Part shown: piece by piece, positions 16,938 through 25,098 of the stretch
Numbering within the stretch: the stretch's first letter is position 1
How the letters are laid out: every line of letters begins with the position of its first letter
From: an uncultured Eubacteriales bacterium
GTDB taxonomy: Bacteria > Bacillota > Clostridia > Peptostreptococcales > Anaerovoracaceae
Length of the DNA: 46,299 nt
Direction of reading: 5' to 3'
NCBI GenBank assembly: GCA_902801255.1
Contig: CADCHO010000015.1
Location: forward strand, 1-46,299
The notes under the pieces: generated by a model
Database searches by the model: none
Told to the model about the DNA's origin: nothing
The model's input: the letters and a program-made list of their open reading frames with translations, nothing else
Translations under genes and position numbers: made by a program

Positions 16938-17137
16938 AAATCTCTTTTTTTCAAGATTTAAGCCCCTGCAGAAAGGGAAATCGCCATAATTCTTGAATAT
17001 GCGAACCAATCAGCAACGTTTTTCAAGATTTTTAAGATGATGTCTTGAAAAAAAAGGCCAAAAGGAATCTTTTATACAAGATTCCTGAGGAAAAGAGCTC
17101 GAATCTACGAGCAAACGATCCTTAATCTTGAAAAACG
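16938..17137. repeat. Gene-free region with dispersed CAAGATT-type repeats
   Basis: I see no gene between the CIRCE element and 17258. The AT-rich stretch carries six copies of a CAAGA core in both orientations (near 16951, 16991, 17023, 17043, 17077 and 17124). CGTTTTTCAAGATT (17017-17030) and its exact inverse (17124-17137) form a 14-bp inverted repeat enclosing 93 bases. Inside it a 9-bp hairpin (17063-17071 with 17078-17086) is followed by a T run on the minus strand, so it could also end transcription. The function is unknown. Confidence 0.6.
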
Positions 17138-17142
17138 CAATG

Positions 17143-17167
17143 AAAAACGGGGTTTTTTCAACCCCGT
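17143..17167 (-). terminator. Intrinsic terminator of the xpt-murF-ddl-ATPase unit
   Basis: ACGGGGTT pairs with AACCCCGT (8 bp, 5-nt loop) and is followed by T residues on the minus strand. It lies about 90 bases past the ATPase stop codon. Confidence 0.85.
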
Positions 17168-17257
17168 CAGCGACTATCTTTTATCTGTTATTTATCCTAA
17201 AAGATTTTTCCCAAAATACTTTCCTAAATCTATAATCCGAAATCTACCCGAGCAAAC

Positions 17258-18532
17258 TTACCGCCTGATTATCGGTTTTTTCTCCGGCGCTTTGATCTTT
17301 TTCTTTTTGCCGCCTTTGGACCCCTCACCGTTCTCCTCAGCAAGTTCTTTTAACAGATCGACTATCTCACCGGCTCTCTCTTCTGCGGTCGGCTGGTTTT
17401 CGCCGTTCATTTCTTCTACTTCTGCCAGCGCCTCAGCAATTTCGGCTTCTCTTGCCGCTCTTGCTGCAAGTTCTTTCTCGTATTCCTCCTCGAACTTATC
17501 CGTGAGGTCTTCAATGGTGATGGTGGAGAGCGTTTCCTCATCCACTTCATCGAGAGCTGAGACTCTTGAAGCCTGATTGGCGATGATCTTCTCGAAGAGG
17601 TTACGCACCTCTCTTGCGTTCGCGAAGTTTTCGCCCTTTGATTCCTCGAGTCTTATGATTTCTTCGCGCACGGCTTTATCTGCCTCTTCAGTCAGTTTAT
17701 ACTGATACTTCTTGCACTGCAGTTCAAATATGGCCTGCAGCTCATCAACCGTGTAGTCAGGGAATTCAAAGAACTTGTTGAACCTGGATTTGAGTCCCGG
17801 GTTGCTCTCAACGAATTCCTTCATGAGCTGAGTATATCCGGCAACTATCACTATGAACTCGTCGCGGTGGTCCTCCATGGCCTTAAGGATGGTATCGATC
17901 GCTTCCTGGCCGAAGTTCTCATCCTTCTGGTTGAGCATATACGCTTCGTCTATGAACAGGATCCCGCCCATGGCCTCCTGGATCTTCTTCTGCGTCTTGA
18001 TCGCGGTCTGTCCTACGTAACCTGCGACAAGTCCGGAACGATCAGTCTCTATCATCTGGCCGGTCGAAAGGATGCCTATCTCCTTGTAAAGCTTGCCCAG
18101 GATCCTCGCAACGGTAGTCTTACCCGTGCCCGGATTGCCCGAGAAAACAAGGTGCAGAGACATAGGAACCGCCTTCATCCCCTTCTCTTCACGCATCTTT
18201 CTTACCTTGGCCAGTCCTATGAGCTCTTCAACATCATGCTTGACCGTCTTCAGGCCGACGAGCTCGTTGAGCTCCTCCATGCCCGACTTTTCAGGTTCCT
18301 TCGGCTTTTCAGGCTCATCACCCGGGGTCTTCGTAGCTACTGCCACCGGCTTCCTTTCAGCTTCCTGCTCCGTCTCGACTTCAGTCTCTATACTGAGCTG
18401 GGCTTTGCCCTCATTTGAAAGCTGATTGATTTTATCCCTGACGTTCTGTTCCTTTCTCTTTACGAAAGTATCATAGTTGTCGGACGGGCCGTAGAAATCG
18501 TTGTATATATCTTTGAATCCATCAAGTGCCAT
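17258..18532 (-). CDS. SpoVK/CbbX-like AAA+ ATPase
   Basis: This 424-residue protein has an N-terminal region rich in Glu and Lys (about 1-85) and a CbbX/SpoVK-type AAA+ domain (about 86-340). Walker A is GNPGTGKTT (132-140), Walker B is ILFIDEAY (191-198) and an arginine finger lies in GLKSRFNKFF. A charged coiled tail ends in a Lys cluster. SpoVK acts in spore formation, CbbX remodels RuBisCO, and related ATPases serve type VII secretion; the substrate here is unknown. It is the last gene of the xpt-hydrolase-murF-ddl unit, 12 bases after ddl, so a task in envelope assembly is plausible. No membrane segment is seen. Confidence 0.85.
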   Translation of the reverse strand: MALDGFKDIYNDFYGPSDNYDTFVKRKEQNVRDKINQLSNEGKAQLSIETEVETEQEAERKPVAVATKTPGDEPEKPKEPEKSGMEELNELVGLKTVKHDVEELIGLAKVRKMREEKGMKAVPMSLHLVFSGNPGTGKTTVARILGKLYKEIGILSTGQMIETDRSGLVAGYVGQTAIKTQKKIQEAMGGILFIDEAYMLNQKDENFGQEAIDTILKAMEDHRDEFIVIVAGYTQLMKEFVESNPGLKSRFNKFFEFPDYTVDELQAIFELQCKKYQYKLTEEADKAVREEIIRLEESKGENFANAREVRNLFEKIIANQASRVSALDEVDEETLSTITIEDLTDKFEEEYEKELAARAAREAEIAEALAEVEEMNGENQPTAEERAGEIVDLLKELAEENGEGSKGGKKKKIKAPEKKPIIRR

Positions 18533-18544
18533 TATACTTACCTC

Positions 18545-19729
18545 TTACAGTTTCGCATTAGCGAGAATATTAGTATCGAATGTGAACGTGAGCGACTCTT
18601 CTACACGTGTCCTCTTCAGTGCCAACTGTATCATGCGGTCAAGAAGCTCCTTGTAAGGTACGCCCACAGGCTCCCACAGGTAGAACGAGAGCGAGCCCGG
18701 TATAGGGTTGATTTCGTTGAAGTAGAGCTTGTCTTCCTCTTCATCGATCATGAAATCGATGCGCGACACTCCGCAGCAGCCCAGAGCCTTGAAGGACTTT
18801 ACGGCGAGTTCGCGTATCTCCTCACGTTTCTCAGGACTCAGCTCAGCCGGGATCTTTCTCGAAAGGTTAGCCATGCCTGCTCCCTTTGAGCCGCTGCCGC
18901 CCTTTGATCCGCCCTTTTTGCCGCCGCTGTTGATATATTTGTCCTCGTAGCTGAGGATCTCACCGGAAGTCAGCGGCTCTTCGCACTCAGAAGCAAGAGC
19001 TTCGTTTTCGTCACCCAGCACCGAGCAGTTGATCTCTCTGAGTTTGGATATCGCATGCTCTGCCATCACGCGGGCTGCATATCTGAATGCATCATCGATG
19101 GCGTCAATGAGCTCATCCCTGCTCTTCGCAACGCCGATGCCCACGCTGGAGCCGAGATTCACCGGCTTTATGATCACCGGATAGCCGAAAGTCTTCTCGA
19201 TGTCGTCTGCGATCTTTTCAGGATACTCATAGTCAGCCATCGTGTAGACCTTTGCGTCAAGAACAGGCACGCCGGCCTCCTTGAGCACCGCCTTGGTGAT
19301 GAACTTGTCCATGCTTATAGCGGACGATGTGACGTCAGGCCCTACGAACGGGATGCCTACCGTCTTCAGATAACCCTGAAGAGCTCCGTCCTCAACGTTG
19401 GTGCCATGGACTACCGGGAAGGCAATATCGATGGCGAGAGGCTTCTGCCCGCCGAACATCTTCGCCGGATAAGGCACGAGCTGCACCCTGCCCCCGTCAT
19501 TCACCATGATCACTCTCTGCGAACGCTTCAGAAGCGCCGGGATGTCACGGTACGATTCGATTTTGCCGACGTCCGCGCCGGTATACATGTCATTCTCCTT
19601 GGTCATGTAAACCGGTATGACTTCATATTTGTCGGTATCCATGCTTTTGAGGGCCTGGATGCCGGATATTACAGACACTTCGTGCTCAACGGTCTTGCCG
19701 CCGAACATCAATGCGACTTTCGTTTTCAT
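18545..19729 (-). CDS. ddl: D-alanine--D-alanine ligase with a Gly/Lys-rich loop insertion
   Basis: The enzyme joins two D-alanines with ATP to make the dipeptide used by MurF. The 394-residue protein shows the ATP-grasp layout: GGKTVEHEVSV (11-20), KPVNLGSSVGI (188-198), the lid segment SYEDKY (260-265) and the metal site NEINPIPG. Directly after the lid lies a low-complexity stretch of Gly, Ser and Lys (268-285) that the short Ddl types lack. It falls in the omega loop that covers the active site. Together with a short segment near 240-255 it makes the protein longer than typical 300-360-residue Ddl enzymes. It follows the MurF-like gene by 14 bases. The motifs fit D-Ala-D-Ala rather than the vancomycin-type D-Ala-D-Lac specificity. 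Confidence 0.9.
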   Translation of the reverse strand: MKTKVALMFGGKTVEHEVSVISGIQALKSMDTDKYEVIPVYMTKENDMYTGADVGKIESYRDIPALLKRSQRVIMVNDGGRVQLVPYPAKMFGGQKPLAIDIAFPVVHGTNVEDGALQGYLKTVGIPFVGPDVTSSAISMDKFITKAVLKEAGVPVLDAKVYTMADYEYPEKIADDIEKTFGYPVIIKPVNLGSSVGIGVAKSRDELIDAIDDAFRYAARVMAEHAISKLREINCSVLGDENEALASECEEPLTSGEILSYEDKYINSGGKKGGSKGGSGSKGAGMANLSRKIPAELSPEKREEIRELAVKSFKALGCCGVSRIDFMIDEEEDKLYFNEINPIPGSLSFYLWEPVGVPYKELLDRMIQLALKRTRVEESLTFTFDTNILANAKL

Positions 19730-19743
19730 TGTGAACTCCTATT

Positions 19744-21378
19744 TTAGTAGTTATCCGGTAGATCGTTCTCAAGAAGGATGTATTTATGCTGATCTGTCTT
19801 GACTGCATATGCGCGGCTGATCGCGTCTTCCACTTTATCGAATACTTCGAGATGCTTCTCAGGGAAGCCTTTGCTCAGTATTCCCTCTTTTATTGGCTCG
19901 GTATGCTTTCTGCCGACCAGAAATATCCTGTCACAGCAGTCTGCCGCGTATGTTCCGAATTTTCTGTTGTATTCAGCTTCGTCTTCTCCGAGCTCGACCA
20001 TGCCCGGTGTGATGAGTATTCTCATGCCGTCCATGATCGCGAGCGTTTCGACGGCTGCTTTTGATCCGATCGGGTTCGAGTTGAACGCGTCGTCGATGAT
20101 CGTAACATCGCCGTGGTTCTTCATCTCCATGCGGTGAGGTACGCTCTGTATCCTCCTGACAGGTATGCGGAGTTCCGCAAGCGGAATATCGAATTCGTGG
20201 GCAACGGCTATCGCGCCCATTACGTTTATGACATTGTGCATGCCTACGAGCTTCATCGAGAAGCGCTCCGACTCTCCGTCCGGAGCATTCACCGTGAAGT
20301 CAGTTCCGTGGTTTGTTATGACTATATCCGATGCGTAGTACCCGCTGCCGATCTTCTGCGAGTGATACATGACAGGGTTGTCGTAGAGCGGTCTGCTGCC
20401 CTTTCTGCGCTCCAGCTCTTCCGCGATATATTCGTTGTCACCGTTAAGGAAGAGTATTCCTCCGTCTGGAACTGCATCAGCAAGCTCGAACTTCGTCTTC
20501 TGTATGTTCTCCATGCTCTCGAAGGTATCGAGGTGCTGAGGACCTATCGAAGTTATGAGTCCGTGATGCGGGTGTACAAGATCGCAGTCTTCCTTGATCT
20601 CTCCCACATATCTCGCCCCCATCTCGCAAACGAAGATCTCGTGCGTCGGTTTAAGGAACTTCCTGATGGTAATGACGATGCCCATCGGGGTATTGTAACT
20701 CTCCGGAGTAACCAGCACTCTGTATCTCTGCCTCAGAAGTGTCTCAAGGTAGAACTTGACGCTCGTCTTGCCGTAGCTTCCGGTGACGCCGATGATAGTA
20801 AGATCAGGATTCTCCTTAAGGATTCGCTTGGCGTCGTTTATGTAATGGTTGTTCACGCCCTTTTCAACCGGTCTGTTGATGCTGTTTGCCAGCATGTTTT
20901 CTCCGAGCTGAAGACCGACTGCCGCAAGCAGGAAGCCTCCCAGCGGAGCCAGATTCCGGGCTTCGATCTTTCCGTTCTTAATAAGAACAATTGCGTAGCA
21001 TACCAGTATGATAAGCAGGTTGACAGCGATTATCGTCGCGACCATTCTCCTGACCCTGGGGGTGAACTTGAGCGGCTTCTTTGAGTTCATCTCAATAAGC
21101 AGCCGGTATACCATTATTATGACTATCAGTGTGATCCATACCAGCACATCGGTTACTGCTGTCAGCCAGTCCAGACCCGCAAGAGGCACAAGCATCCTTA
21201 CAGCACCAAGGGCGATGGCAAAATACAGTATCCACTGGAGATGTCTGTTCTTCTCAAGCCATGCGCTCTGCTCGTTGTTCATGTAAGTGTTAAGCTGGAA
21301 CATATGCATATTGAAACGCATGGTCAGCCAGAATGCAGGTATCGCGAGCGCAAGTGTGATCAGTGTGCGTATTATCAT
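19744..21378 (-). CDS. Membrane-anchored MurF-like ligase
   Basis: Mur ligases of the MurF type add D-Ala-D-Ala to UDP-MurNAc-tripeptide. This 544-residue protein has the central ATP-binding domain with P-loop GVTGSYGKTS (197-206), the MurF-like EMGARYVGEI and DAFNSNP motifs and the C-terminal ligase domain. The usual MurF substrate-binding N-terminal domain is replaced by about 165 residues holding four or five predicted membrane helices (about 3-20, 48-66, 72-92, 112-133, 145-160). It would thus work at the inner face of the membrane. The order hydrolase-murF-ddl supports a peptidoglycan role, with ddl product passing straight to this enzyme. A true soluble MurF may exist elsewhere. Its start overlaps the hydrolase stop by 4 bases. 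Confidence 0.85.
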   Translation of the reverse strand: MIIRTLITLALAIPAFWLTMRFNMHMFQLNTYMNNEQSAWLEKNRHLQWILYFAIALGAVRMLVPLAGLDWLTAVTDVLVWITLIVIIMVYRLLIEMNSKKPLKFTPRVRRMVATIIAVNLLIILVCYAIVLIKNGKIEARNLAPLGGFLLAAVGLQLGENMLANSINRPVEKGVNNHYINDAKRILKENPDLTIIGVTGSYGKTSVKFYLETLLRQRYRVLVTPESYNTPMGIVITIRKFLKPTHEIFVCEMGARYVGEIKEDCDLVHPHHGLITSIGPQHLDTFESMENIQKTKFELADAVPDGGILFLNGDNEYIAEELERRKGSRPLYDNPVMYHSQKIGSGYYASDIVITNHGTDFTVNAPDGESERFSMKLVGMHNVINVMGAIAVAHEFDIPLAELRIPVRRIQSVPHRMEMKNHGDVTIIDDAFNSNPIGSKAAVETLAIMDGMRILITPGMVELGEDEAEYNRKFGTYAADCCDRIFLVGRKHTEPIKEGILSKGFPEKHLEVFDKVEDAISRAYAVKTDQHKYILLENDLPDNY

Positions 21379-22169
21379 GCCGCACCTCCGATTCCCAGGA
21401 ATACCCTCAGGATATTCCTGAATTCAACCGGTTTGTAAAGGAACGAGTAATGATCTGTCCCCTCCAGCACAACCAGAGCCGCGTTCGGCATCTTTGCCTC
21501 CATCTTATGCGCGTCGCTTATAGGCGTATCGAGGTCGAGGTCTCCCCATACAAGCAGAGTCTCCTGCTTCACCTTCGGCATTATATCCTGCAGGTCTTCG
21601 TTGACAGCCAGAACAAGACATCTCTTCATTACCGGACTCGCGTTCCTGTAGTCTTCGGAGCCCTGCTTGCTCATCCAGTAGTCGATGACCTCCGGGAACA
21701 TCGCATGCACAGGCTTGCTCATGAGGAAGGTCCTCTTGATCTTGTACAGCTTCACCTTGAACTTCTGTGAGGCGCTGCGCTCAGGCATCACGCCGGCGCT
21801 GTCGACTAGTACGATTTTTTCGATCGTAAACGGCAGGCTCTCTCTCGCAGCAAGTTTAATAATGACGCGCCCGCCATAAGAATGGCCGAGAAGCGTAGCT
21901 TTCTTTATGCCGAGCTCCTCCATGAAGCTGCAGAAGAAGTCCGCATATGCATCGACGTTCCATGGCTCTTCAGGCTCGTCGCTCGCGCCGAATCCCGGAA
22001 GGTCGAACTGCACAACGCGGTATCTGTCGTTTACCGCAGCCGCAATTGAATCGTATATTTCCATCCCGGTGCCCCAGCCCTGGAGCACCACAAGAACAGG
22101 AGCATCCTTGCCCCCGTCCGGACCGCTGATTTTATAGTTTATGTTTAATCCGCCGATAGTTATATTCAT
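21375..22169 (-). CDS. Alpha/beta hydrolase
   Basis: The 264-residue protein has the alpha/beta hydrolase fold with nucleophile S97 (GHSYGG), acid D214 or D212 (WGDLDLDTP) and H240 (GTDHYSF). The oxyanion region is LQGWG near residue 30. No signal peptide is seen. It lies between xpt and the MurF-like gene, overlapping the latter by 4 bases (ATGA), so the two are probably translated together. Such hydrolases recur next to membrane MurF genes in Clostridia, as I recall, but the substrate is not known to me. Confidence 0.85.
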   Translation of the reverse strand: MNITIGGLNINYKISGPDGGKDAPVLVVLQGWGTGMEIYDSIAAAVNDRYRVVQFDLPGFGASDEPEEPWNVDAYADFFCSFMEELGIKKATLLGHSYGGRVIIKLAARESLPFTIEKIVLVDSAGVMPERSASQKFKVKLYKIKRTFLMSKPVHAMFPEVIDYWMSKQGSEDYRNASPVMKRCLVLAVNEDLQDIMPKVKQETLLVWGDLDLDTPISDAHKMEAKMPNAALVVLEGTDHYSFLYKPVEFRNILRVFLGIGGAA

Positions 22170-22184
22170 TCGTTATTTGCTTTA

Positions 22185-22760
22185 TTACTGTTCGCGGAAT
22201 GTGATCCCGTCATCTGTCATCTCATCGATGATGGCAAGAGATTCTATCCTGTAACCCTGCTCCCTGAGCCTGTCTCCACCCAGCTGGAAGCCCTTCTCGA
22301 TTGCTGCAACACAGCCCACAAGATAAGCTCCTGACTGATTGACTATATCGATGAGTCCTGCAAGCGCACTTCCGTGGGCCAGGAAATCATCGACAATAAG
22401 GACGCGGTCTTCAGGTGTAAGATATTCCTTCGTAACCACGACGTTGTTTGTAACTCCATGTGTAAACGACTTGACAGGAGTTGCATAGACATCGCCCGAA
22501 ACGTTCGAGGACTTGTTCTTTTTAGCGTATACTACCTTGACTTTCATCGCGAAGCCCGCAGATATAGCTATTGGAATGCCCGATGATTCAATAGTGAGAA
22601 TCTTAGTGATGTCCTCGCCCTCATATAGACGCGCGATCTCATCTCCTATCTCCTTCATGAATTTTGTATCTACCTGCTGATTGAGGAAGCTTCCTACCTT
22701 GAGCACTCCGCCCGGCAGCACCTTGCCCTCTTTCAGTATCATCTCTTCCATTTTCTTCAT
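22185..22760 (-). CDS. xpt: Xanthine phosphoribosyltransferase
   Basis: The enzyme converts xanthine and PRPP to XMP in purine salvage. This 191-residue protein is close to B. subtilis Xpt over its whole length: LKVGSFLNQQVD near the start, KILTIESSGIP (53-63) and the PRPP-binding segment VLIVDDFLAHGSA (120-132). It has its own promoter behind the ygeY terminator and starts the xpt-hydrolase-murF-ddl-ATPase unit. The ATG at 22760 follows GAGAGGG; the in-frame ATG three codons later is an alternative. No guanine riboswitch is visible in the short leader, although xpt is often controlled by one in Bacillota. Confidence 0.95.
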   Translation of the reverse strand: MKKMEEMILKEGKVLPGGVLKVGSFLNQQVDTKFMKEIGDEIARLYEGEDITKILTIESSGIPIAISAGFAMKVKVVYAKKNKSSNVSGDVYATPVKSFTHGVTNNVVVTKEYLTPEDRVLIVDDFLAHGSALAGLIDIVNQSGAYLVGCVAAIEKGFQLGGDRLREQGYRIESLAIIDEMTDDGITFREQ

Positions 22761-22812
22761 CGGTTTTCCCTCTCTATGTCAGTATGTTTAGTAAAGTTGC
22801 CCATACATAGTG

Positions 22813-22841
22813 AGAATATCATAAATAGAACGCTTAAACAA
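22813..22841 (-). promoter_or_regulatory. xpt promoter
   Basis: On the minus strand TTGTTT (22836-22841) and TATTCT (22813-22818) are 17 bases apart, about 50 bases before the xpt ATG. The -35 partly overlaps the T run of the upstream terminator. Confidence 0.6.
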
Positions 22842-22842
22842 C

Positions 22843-22873
22843 AAAAGCCCCGCACCCTTATTGAGGATGCGGG
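22843..22873 (-). terminator. Intrinsic terminator after ygeY
   Basis: A 10-bp stem with one G-T pair (22849-22858 with 22864-22873) and a 5-nt loop is followed by T residues on the minus strand. It lies 27 bases past the ygeY stop. Confidence 0.9.
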
Positions 22874-22899
22874 ACCGCACTTCATATTTTCAGAAAGTA

Positions 22900-24300
22900 T
22901 TACTTAATATCGTTGTTCGTCTTGCCCTGACGGAACTGGCTTACATCGCCTGTCTTCTCCTGATCAGGATACAGTGGAATTGCTGCTGCATAGAGGGCTG
23001 CGCATGTCACGAGATCCTGCTTCCATGTGATCTCGTTAGGAGCATGTGCCTGGCTCTCAGCTCCAGGTCCGAATCCTACGCAAGGGATTCCATAACGGCC
23101 CTGGATGGATACTCCGTTTGTTGAGAATGTCCACTTATCGCAGAGCGGACGTCCTTCTCTGAGATGCATAGCGCTTGGCGAGCCGATCCTCTTATCTCCG
23201 AAGAGTGCCTTGTGAGCCTCTACGAGAGCCTTTACGTGAGCCGAGCTCTCCTTGTTGATCCATGTAGGGAAGTAGCACTCCGTCTCGTATACCTCACCTG
23301 TCCAGGATGGACGGTCATACATGTACATTGAAACCTTTACGTCATCACCGTACTTCTGTACGCTCGGGAGCTGTCTGACCTCTTCGAGGCAGCTGTCCCA
23401 TGTCTCGCCGGCTGTCATACGTCTGTCGATCGAGATAGCGCAGGAGTCTGCAACAGCGCAGCGGCTAGGTGATGTGTAGAAGATCTGGGAAACAGTGCAT
23501 GTTCCGCGTCCGAGGAATCTCGCGTCTTCGTAATGATCCGGATTGAACTTAGGATCGAGCATCTTTGCCAGTCCGCGGATCGAAGTGCTCTCCGTGCAGT
23601 CGTTGTTGTTGAGAGCTCTTACATCACTGATGATGTCTGCCATCTTGTAGACAGCGTTGTCTCCTCTTTCAGGAGCAGATCCGTGACAGGAGACTCCCTT
23701 AACGTCTACTCTGATCTCCATGCGGCCTCTGTGTCCTCTGTAGATGCCGCCGTCTGTAGGCTCTGTCGAGATTACGAAGTCGATCTTCGAAGCTGCGTCT
23801 TCAGGTCCGTTGAAGTATTTGTTTACGATGTACTGCCAGCACATTCCGTCGCAGTCCTCTTCCATTACGGATCCTACTACCATGATTTTGTAACCCTCAG
23901 GGATGAGTCCGAGGTCCTTCATGATCTTTGTGCCGTATACAGCCGAAGCCATTCCGCCTTCCTGGTCGGATCCGCCGCGTCCGTAAATGATGTCATCCGT
24001 CTCATATCCTTCATAAGGATCATGGGTCCAGTTGTTGATATTTCCGATACCTACTGTATCGATGTGGGAGTCGATAGCGATGATCTTGTCTCCGTCTCCC
24101 ATCCAGCCGATGACGTTGCCGAGTCCGTCGACTTCTACCTTGTCATAGCCGAGTTTTTCCATCTCAGCTTTGATGCAGGCTACTACTTCTTTTTCTTCAG
24201 CGCTTTCGCTAGGATGCGAGATCATGTCTCTAAGGAATCTGCTGATCTCCGGTCCGTAATTCTCAGCGGCTTTCTTTATAGCTTCATAATCCGGAATCAT
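22900..24300 (-). CDS. ygeY: YgeY-family selenium-metabolism-linked M20 hydrolase
   Basis: This 466-residue protein belongs to the M20 metallopeptidase/deacylase family and to the YgeY subgroup that travels with selenium-dependent Mo hydroxylases. Metal-site residues are visible: H79 (IDSHIDTV), D112 ([10 protein letters not shown]), E147/E148 (VMEED) and a late His in AHAPNE. In the anaerobic purine/urate pathway YgeY is placed at hydrolysis of an opened-ring amide or carbamoyl intermediate; its exact substrate is not settled to my knowledge. The C-terminal tail after DQEKTG looks like a species-specific extension. It is monocistronic, divergent from the YheO-type regulator, with GGAGG upstream of the ATG. 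ygeX, its usual partner, is not adjacent. Confidence 0.92.
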   Translation of the reverse strand: MIPDYEAIKKAAENYGPEISRFLRDMISHPSESAEEKEVVACIKAEMEKLGYDKVEVDGLGNVIGWMGDGDKIIAIDSHIDTVGIGNINNWTHDPYEGYETDDIIYGRGGSDQEGGMASAVYGTKIMKDLGLIPEGYKIMVVGSVMEEDCDGMCWQYIVNKYFNGPEDAASKIDFVISTEPTDGGIYRGHRGRMEIRVDVKGVSCHGSAPERGDNAVYKMADIISDVRALNNNDCTESTSIRGLAKMLDPKFNPDHYEDARFLGRGTCTVSQIFYTSPSRCAVADSCAISIDRRMTAGETWDSCLEEVRQLPSVQKYGDDVKVSMYMYDRPSWTGEVYETECYFPTWINKESSAHVKALVEAHKALFGDKRIGSPSAMHLREGRPLCDKWTFSTNGVSIQGRYGIPCVGFGPGAESQAHAPNEITWKQDLVTCAALYAAAIPLYPDQEKTGDVSQFRQGKTNNDIK

Positions 24301-24409
24301 TGTTATCTACCTCCGTGTCTTTAATGAATTATTTTTATTGTGTAAAAAAGTTTTTATTGCTAAAATTATCAATATTATTCAAAGCGTCATACGAAAAAGG
24401 GAGCATCAT
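24301..24409. promoter_or_regulatory. Divergent control region between ygeY and the yheO-type gene
   Basis: This AT-rich 109-base region must carry both promoters. On the minus strand TTTACA and TAAAGA with 17-base spacing are a possible ygeY promoter. An imperfect dyad ATTGCTAAAATTATCAAT lies near 24356-24373 and includes the half-site CTAAAAT found in the MerR and ygeW leaders. No clear plus-strand promoter stands out. Confidence 0.4.
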
Positions 24410-25057
24410 ATGAAGCCTGATAAACGATTTGAGTTTGCCGCTCATGTAGCCAAGGGTCTTGCAGGCCAGTTCGGCCGCAACTGTGAAGTTGTTATACATG
24501 ACCTCAGAGGCGATAACCATGAGCATACCATCGTAGCAATCGAGAACGGTCATGTTACCGGCCGCTCCATAGGTGACGGTCCGTCGCACATAGTGCTGGA
24601 GTCTCTCAGGGAAAACCCTGAAATGATCGAGGACCGCATCTCATACCTTACTAAGACCTCTGACGGAAGAGTCCTGAAATCCACCACCCTCTTCATCCGC
24701 GATGATGACGGAAAAGTGATCGGCCTCATGGGCATCAACTACGACATCAGCATGTTCGTAGCCGTTGATGATGCCATTCGCGCCTTTACCGGACAGGATC
24801 ATACTGATCAGGAGCCTGAATCGATATCCGGAAACGTTTCCGACCTGCTCGATGAGCTGCTCGATCATAGTGTGAAACTTGTGGGCAAGCCTACAGCACT
24901 CATGAGCAAGGATGAGAAGATACGCGCCATAAGGTTCCTCGATGAACGCGGAGCCTTCCTCGTAACCAAGTCAGGACCTAAAGTCTGTCAGTACTTCGGC
25001 ATCTCGACATACACCCTTTACAGCTACCTCGACGAGATCAGATCGTCTGCCGAGTGA
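24410..25057 (+). CDS. YheO-like PAS/HTH transcriptional regulator
   Basis: The 215-residue protein has an N-terminal YheO-type PAS-like sensor domain (about 5-120, with CEVVIHDL and LMGINYD) and a C-terminal helix-turn-helix domain (about 150-215, ending ISTYTLYSYLDEI). Members of this family, such as DauR, control amino-acid and other catabolic genes in response to small ligands. I placed the start at 24410 because AAAGGGAG lies eight bases upstream; the longer frame from 24338 lacks family similarity. It is divergent from ygeY and ends just before arcC, so control of the purine genes is likely. The ligand is unknown. Confidence 0.88.
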   Translation: MKPDKRFEFAAHVAKGLAGQFGRNCEVVIHDLRGDNHEHTIVAIENGHVTGRSIGDGPSHIVLESLRENPEMIEDRISYLTKTSDGRVLKSTTLFIRDDDGKVIGLMGINYDISMFVAVDDAIRAFTGQDHTDQEPESISGNVSDLLDELLDHSVKLVGKPTALMSKDEKIRAIRFLDERGAFLVTKSGPKVCQYFGISTYTLYSYLDEIRSSAE

Positions 25058-25071
25058 AACTGAGTAAAGCT

Positions 25072-25097
25072 GCGCGCCTCAAAGAGGCGCGCTTTTT
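25072..25097 (+). terminator. Intrinsic terminator between the regulator and arcC
   Basis: GCGCGCCTC pairs with GAGGCGCGC (9 bp, AAA loop) and is followed by TTTTT on the plus strand. It may also serve the convergent arcC transcript, where the T run is weaker. Confidence 0.9.
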
Positions 25098-25098
25098 A

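Noticed and set aside
16871-17167. CRISPR array in the repeat-rich gap
   Set aside because: The repeated units are 6-14 bases, in both orientations and unevenly spaced. There are no equal spacers and no cas genes.
20113-21084. Long plus-strand reading frame opposite the MurF-like gene
   Set aside because: It is antisense to a gene with clear motifs and coupled neighbours. Its translation shows no domain. The same holds for other long frames opposite xdhB, clpB and ygeY.
22761-22842. Guanine riboswitch in front of xpt
   Set aside because: The leader is about 50 bases and lacks the conserved three-way junction and loop sequences. Only a promoter and the preceding terminator are seen.
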